Source: Actinocatenispora comari (GTDB lineage: Bacteria > Actinomycetota > Actinomycetes > Mycobacteriales > Micromonosporaceae). From it: 64,000 nt of DNA. The stretch is taken from NCBI RefSeq assembly GCF_017312725.1, contig NZ_BOPO01000023.1, positions 59,019-123,018 on the forward strand, in the 5' to 3' direction. Under the pieces are notes generated by a model, which worked only from the letters and a program-made list of their open reading frames with translations, was not told the DNA's origin and did no database searches. This document shows, in pieces, positions 59,126 through 64,000 of the stretch. The position numbers and the translations under genes are program-made. Each line of letters opens with the position of its first letter. Position 1 is the stretch's first letter.

Positions 59126-59171
59126 ACTGTACGGCTGTAGCGTTAGTGTTCCGACACTACAGCCGTACAGT
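59126..59171. promoter_or_regulatory. Large nested inverted repeat, TetR operator
   Basis: ACTGTACGGCTGTAG (59126-59140) is the exact complement of CTACAGCCGTACAGT (59157-59171). Between them TAGTGT-TCCG-ACACTA (59144-59159) forms a second dyad with the same centre region. It covers the promoter of the SnoaL-like gene and ends 15 bases before its ATG. Confidence 0.75.
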
Positions 59172-59185
59172 CAAGGAGCGTGCCG

Positions 59186-59569
59186 ATGTCCTCGGTGCAG
59201 GAACGCAACAAGCAGACGGTGCTCGCCTTCTACGAGGCGGCGATCAACCGCAAGGACGCCGACGCCGCGGTCCGGCTGGTCGGCGACCGGTACGTGCAGC
59301 ACAACCCGCGGATCGCCGACGGCGTCGACGGGCTGCGGGCCTTCGTCGCGCAGCTGCGGGAGACGTTCCCGCAGCTGCGGGCCGAGGTACGCAGCCTGCT
59401 CGCGGACGGCGACCGGGTCGTCGGTCACGTGTACGGGGTGCGGGTGCCGGGCCAGCCCGGTACCGCGATCATCGACATCTTCCGGCTCGCCGACGGCAAG
59501 CTGGTCGAGCACTGGGACGTGATGCAGCCGATCCCGGCGGAGTCGGCCAACGACAACGGGATGTTCTGA
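59186..59569 (+). CDS. SnoaL-like polyketide cyclase/NTF2-fold protein
   Basis: A 127-residue NTF2-fold protein of the SnoaL-like/ester cyclase group: NKQTVLAFYEAAINRKDADA, YVQHNPRIADGVDGLRAFVA and the closing ADGKLVEHWDVMQPIP are the family hallmarks, including the His-Asn and the Asp/His pair at the pocket. It may act as an isomerase, cyclase or binding protein. ATG 59186 is chosen because AAGGAG lies 7 bases upstream; GTG 59180 is too close to it. Regulated by the divergent TetR gene. Confidence 0.87.
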   Translation: MSSVQERNKQTVLAFYEAAINRKDADAAVRLVGDRYVQHNPRIADGVDGLRAFVAQLRETFPQLRAEVRSLLADGDRVVGHVYGVRVPGQPGTAIIDIFRLADGKLVEHWDVMQPIPAESANDNGMF

Positions 59570-59615
59570 CCGCCCGGCGTGCGGTCGCTCCCCCGCCGGG
59601 TGGGAGGCTGACCGG

Positions 59616-59825
59616 GTGGGTGGCGATCAGGTACCGGTGCAGTGTTCGGCGAAGGGGTGCCGGCGCTCGGCACGGTGGCAGCTGCGGTGGAGCAATCCGC
59701 GGATCCATGCCGGCGACCGGCGCAAGACGTGGCTGGCCTGCGACGAGCACCGCGGGTCGCTGAGCGAGTTCCTGTCGGCCCGCGGCTTCCTGCGCGAGGT
59801 CGTCCCGATGGACGCCGACGCCTGA
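59616..59825 (+). CDS. Small Cys-containing actinobacterial protein
   Basis: A 69-residue protein. The cysteines in VQCSAKGCRRSA and a Cys-His in LACDEHRGSL suggest a small zinc-binding fold (C-x4-C ... C-x2-H). Proteins of this look are often misnamed acetone carboxylase; nothing here supports that activity. GTG 59616 has GGGAGG upstream. Confidence 0.72.
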   Translation: MGGDQVPVQCSAKGCRRSARWQLRWSNPRIHAGDRRKTWLACDEHRGSLSEFLSARGFLREVVPMDADA

Positions 59826-59871
59826 CCGCCGCCGGGCACCGACGACCGCGGTGGGCCGCCCGGTTCGGCGA

Positions 59872-61209
59872 TCAGCCGCGGGCGGCAGGCGGGCCGCTGA
59901 CCGGCGCGCCGGCCGCTTCCGGCTCGGCGGTCACCGTCGACCCACCGGCATCCGGCTCGGTACCGCCGGTGCGCTGCGCCGTTGCCTCGCGTTCACGGCC
60001 GTCGACCGACCCCAGGTCGGCCCCGCCGCGGCCGACAGGCCCGACGTCGATCGCCTCGCCCCGGCCGGCACCGACGGGCTCGGCGTCCCGGTCGGGGTCG
60101 ACGGCGGCGCCGTCGACCCGCACGCCGTCGACCCGGACGCCCTCGACCCGTGCACCCTCGACTCGTGCGCCGTCTGCCGGGTCGACGCTCGTGCCGGCGC
60201 GCGACTCGTCGGACGCGGCGGTCCCGGCGGCGCGGCGGGCCCGGCGGCGGCGCCACAGGCGTTCGCCGACCGAGACGAGCACGAAGCTGGCGAGCACGTA
60301 CAGCGCGCCGACGATCATGTCCGTGACGTGGTGCTCGCCGCAGTAGCTGAGGGTGAACGCCATCGCGAGCGGGTACAGCGCGAGCAGCGGGATCCACCGC
60401 TTGCGCAGCCGGGTCATGAAGAAGCCGGCGACGCACAGCGAGAACGCGAAGTGCAGCGACGGCATCGCCGCCACCGGGTTGGCACCGAGCTGCGCGTGGT
60501 TGAGCATGTTGCCGGCGCCGTGCAAGCCGATCGCGTTGAAGCCGCGCGACGACAGCCGCGCCACCGGCTCGATCAACCCGTACTTGGCGGCCCACCACGG
60601 CGGCGCGGCCGGCCACAGGATGTAGGTGGACACCCCGGCGAAGGTCAGCAGCATCCAGCGGCGCATGAACGCGCCCCACGCGGCCCGGTTCCGCAGCCAC
60701 AGCACCGCCGCCACGATGTAGACGGTGAGGAAGTGGGAGAAGTACACGAAGCTGACGCCGACGTCCCACGGGTGGATGTGGTTCGGGTCGTACAGGTGCT
60801 GCTGCAGCCACACCGTCGGGGTGACGCCGAAGATCGCGTGGTCGATCGTGAGCATCTCGTAGACGTGCGGCACCGTGGTCGACGTGTACGCCCAACCGCG
60901 GCTGTAGCTGTAGAGCACCAGGAACACCAGCACCGGCAGCCAGTCACGCAGGAACCGCAGGTGGTGGGTCCAGTGCCGGCCGTTGTTCCAGCCGATGGTC
61001 AGCACCCACAGCCAGATGCTCGCGAGGATCGGGTCGGTCGGCAGGCCGACCGTGACGCACCAGGCGACGAACAGCAGGCCGACGACCGTCATCCCGATGA
61101 TCCGACGCCGGCGGCTGGTTCCGGTCGGCGTCGGCGTTTCGGGGCGCGGTGCCGGCGGGCCGGCCGAGTCACCTGCGTCGGCCCGTGCCGAGATCGGCGG
61201 CTGCGTCAT
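59872..61209 (-). CDS. Aur1/inositolphosphotransferase-like PAP2 membrane protein
   Basis: A 445-residue membrane protein. Six or so helices span residues ~35-320. PAP2-type motifs are AMPSLHFAFSL with the catalytic His and YCGEHHVTDMIVGALY with the second His and the Asp. This PSLH/GEHHxxD form is characteristic of the Aur1/Ipt1-like branch, which moves headgroups between inositol lipids. The last ~110 residues are a cytoplasmic low-complexity tail with tandem VEG/VDG units (GARVEGARVEGVRVDGVRVD). The function in lipid synthesis is inferred from the family. Confidence 0.85.
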   Translation of the reverse strand: MTQPPISARADAGDSAGPPAPRPETPTPTGTSRRRRIIGMTVVGLLFVAWCVTVGLPTDPILASIWLWVLTIGWNNGRHWTHHLRFLRDWLPVLVFLVLYSYSRGWAYTSTTVPHVYEMLTIDHAIFGVTPTVWLQQHLYDPNHIHPWDVGVSFVYFSHFLTVYIVAAVLWLRNRAAWGAFMRRWMLLTFAGVSTYILWPAAPPWWAAKYGLIEPVARLSSRGFNAIGLHGAGNMLNHAQLGANPVAAMPSLHFAFSLCVAGFFMTRLRKRWIPLLALYPLAMAFTLSYCGEHHVTDMIVGALYVLASFVLVSVGERLWRRRRARRAAGTAASDESRAGTSVDPADGARVEGARVEGVRVDGVRVDGAAVDPDRDAEPVGAGRGEAIDVGPVGRGGADLGSVDGREREATAQRTGGTEPDAGGSTVTAEPEAAGAPVSGPPAARG

Positions 61210-61252
61210 CGGCGACCCCCATCACCCTGTTACGTCGCGTGGTCGGATCAGA

Positions 61253-62038
61253 TTAGCCGTTGCCGGAAAGCACCCTGCGCACGAGCGCCGGTACGACGAC
61301 TCCGATCGGTGCGGCGAACCGGCGCGCGGCGATCTCGTCGTACGGGGTGGGTTCGGCGTTGACGATCACGATCCGGGCGCCGGCCGCGGCGGCGAGGTCG
61401 ACCAGGCCGGCGGCCGGGTGCACGGTCAGCGACGTACCGATGGCGACGAACACGTCGGCGGCCGCCGCGGCGGCGGTTGCGGTGGACAGCACCGAACGGT
61501 CCAGTTGCTGGCCGAACGCGACGGTGGCCGCCTTCTGTATCCCCCCGCAGGCGGTGCAGGCCGGGTCGGGGTCGCCGGAGGCCACCCGGTCGAGCACTTC
61601 GGTCATCGGCACCCGCCGGCCGCACTGCAGACATTCGACCTGGTAGAGGGTGCCGTGCAGCTCGATGACGCGGCTCGGGTCGGCGCCGGCGCGCTGGTGC
61701 AGGCCGTCGATGTTCTGGGTGATGGTCGCCCACAGCCGGCCGGCGCGTTCCAGCTCGACCAGGGCGAGGTGCGCGGCGTTCGGGCTGGCGTGCCAGGCCG
61801 GGTTGTCGCGCCTCGACAGCCAGGCGCGACGGCGCACGTCCTCGTCGGCGAGGTAGTCGGGCAGCGACACCAGGCCGACCGCCGCCGGATCGCGGGTCCA
61901 GACGCCGTCCGGGCCGCGGAAGTCGGGAATGCCGGACTCGGTGGAGATACCGGCACCGGTCAACACGGTGACGCGGTCGGCGTTCCGTAGCCAGCCCGCC
62001 GTCTCGTCGATCGCCGTACCGCTCAGCTCCGGCCGCAT
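61253..62038 (-). CDS. Sirtuin NAD-dependent protein deacylase
   Basis: A 261-residue SIR2 protein. The NAD-binding motif is [17 protein letters not shown], followed by [12 protein letters not shown] and the catalytic His in [16 protein letters not shown]. Zinc ligands are CLQC and CTAC. The [12 protein letters not shown] and [10 protein letters not shown] motifs complete the family. It removes acyl groups from lysines using NAD+. ATG 62038 fits the usual start better than the TTG at 62050. Confidence 0.93.
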   Translation of the reverse strand: MRPELSGTAIDETAGWLRNADRVTVLTGAGISTESGIPDFRGPDGVWTRDPAAVGLVSLPDYLADEDVRRRAWLSRRDNPAWHASPNAAHLALVELERAGRLWATITQNIDGLHQRAGADPSRVIELHGTLYQVECLQCGRRVPMTEVLDRVASGDPDPACTACGGIQKAATVAFGQQLDRSVLSTATAAAAAADVFVAIGTSLTVHPAAGLVDLAAAAGARIVIVNAEPTPYDEIAARRFAAPIGVVVPALVRRVLSGNG

Positions 62039-62150
62039 CGGCCCAGTCAATCACGCGAGCGCCGGACCCGGCCCGGGTGCACCGACGCGGGCGGCGCGCG
62101 GTCGGACCGGCGGCTCCGTACCGGGCCCGCCGGTCCTTCGCCAGGCCGGG

Positions 62151-63730
<1,580 letters not shown>

Positions 63731-63737
<7 letters not shown>

Positions 63738-63751
63738 GTCGGTGTGGTCAT
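63731..63751 (-). other. Six-codon upstream ORF overlapping the monooxygenase start
   Basis: ATG 63751 has GGGAG at good spacing and would encode MTTPTW, ending in a TGA that overlaps GTG 63734 as GTGA. It is in another frame than the monooxygenase. It may be a coupling leader peptide, or the mark of a one-base deletion in a gene that used to start here. Confidence 0.5.
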
Positions 63752-63769
63752 CTCGCGCTCCCGGTTGAG

Positions 63770-63798
63770 TGAATTTCGATTCAGTGAATTCAAATTCA
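63770..63798. promoter_or_regulatory. Two tandem 14-bp palindromic operators
   Basis: TGAATTTCGATTCA (63770-63783) and TGAATTCAAATTCA (63785-63798) share the TGAATT half-site with two-base centres and sit side by side in an AT-rich patch between divergent genes. They probably bind a MarR- or TetR-type regulator. Confidence 0.7.
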
Positions 63799-63891
63799 GC
63801 ATGACCGCTGCTAGGTTCGCTGTCAAGTCCGCGCGAACCAGCCAGGCCCGGAGCGGTGCCGGCCCGCTGCGGCAGGAAAGAGGGATCGTCG

Positions 63892-64000
63892 ATGGCACAA
63901 CGCAAGTCGGCGTCCGCCGGCCGCGACGCGACGCCGGCCGAACCGCCGGCCGCAGGCCGCGGCGGGGAGCCGGCCGATCCGCCGGCGGCGGGCCCCGGCG
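63892..64000 (+). CDS. Start of a gene cut by the window edge
   Basis: ATG 63892 follows AGAGGG at 7 bases. The first 36 residues begin MAQRKSASAGRD and continue as a disordered Ala/Gly/Pro/Glu-rich segment. No domain is visible. From its position divergent to a flavin monooxygenase with tandem operators between, it may encode the regulator, but this is inference. Confidence 0.55.
   Translation, partial: MAQRKSASAGRDATPAEPPAAGRGGEPADPPAAGPG

Overview
The window is about 64 kb of very GC-rich DNA. It has the features of a filamentous actinomycete chromosome: many GTG starts, GGAGG ribosome binding sites, twin-arginine exported proteins, an actinobacterial ferrochelatase carrying a [2Fe-2S] cysteine set, an InhA-type enoyl reductase and an NgcEFG-type sugar importer. 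The gene repertoire looks most like Micromonosporales, but genus and species cannot be fixed from sequence reading alone. I saw no tRNA, rRNA, CRISPR array, complete insertion sequence or replication origin.

Layout. 1-9.2 kb: the end of a GH3 glycosidase, a PAP2 phosphatase, a ChlI-like AAA ATPase with its VWA partner, and small metabolic genes. 9.2-17.5 kb: an exported penicillin-acylase-type Ntn hydrolase, two HAD phosphatases, an amidohydrolase, a Tat-exported TagC-like propeller protein and an M50-type membrane protease. 17.5-24 kb: an ArsR-like regulator with a divergent MFS exporter, SerA, a fluoride riboswitch controlling two overlapping crcB genes, and a protein with calcium-loop repeats.

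24.0-36.1 kb holds the most interesting part, a minus-strand operon of about eleven genes with overlapping or nearly abutting ends. In transcription order it encodes a 73-residue Cys-rich peptide, a YcaO cyclodehydratase ending in a Pro-rich tail, a short E1-like zinc protein, an E1/leader-binding protein fused to a SagB-type dehydrogenase, a second SagB-type flavoprotein, a GNAT acetyltransferase, an adenylation-carrier protein, a condensation protein, a condensation-carrier protein, a free-standing adenylation enzyme and a Nudix hydrolase. This reads as a hybrid azole-RiPP (TOMM)/NRPS pathway. The Cys-rich core would be cyclised to thiazol(in)es by YcaO and the E1 proteins and oxidised by the SagB enzymes. 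The two-module NRPS set would then add or join amino acids. The core lies in the middle of the precursor with an acidic amphipathic segment after it, so recognition may come from the C-terminal side.

36.4-41.4 kb: an ngcEFG-type N-acetylglucosamine/chitobiose importer, preceded by the remnant of a SIS-domain sugar isomerase gene, then a 23S-type SpoU methyltransferase. 41.4-48.4 kb: an SPFH/NfeD pair, a class-C-like serine hydrolase, an NlpC/P60 hydrolase and conserved actinobacterial genes. 48.4-56 kb: a TetR/SDR pair with clear operators, coproporphyrin ferrochelatase, an inhA-fabG pair, and a moxR-DUF58-VWA operon interrupted by a 165-bp MITE-like palindrome. 56-64 kb: PadR/flavoprotein and TetR/SnoaL divergent pairs, an Aur1-like PAP2 protein, a sirtuin, and a second flavin monooxygenase divergent from a gene that runs off the window behind two tandem palindromes.
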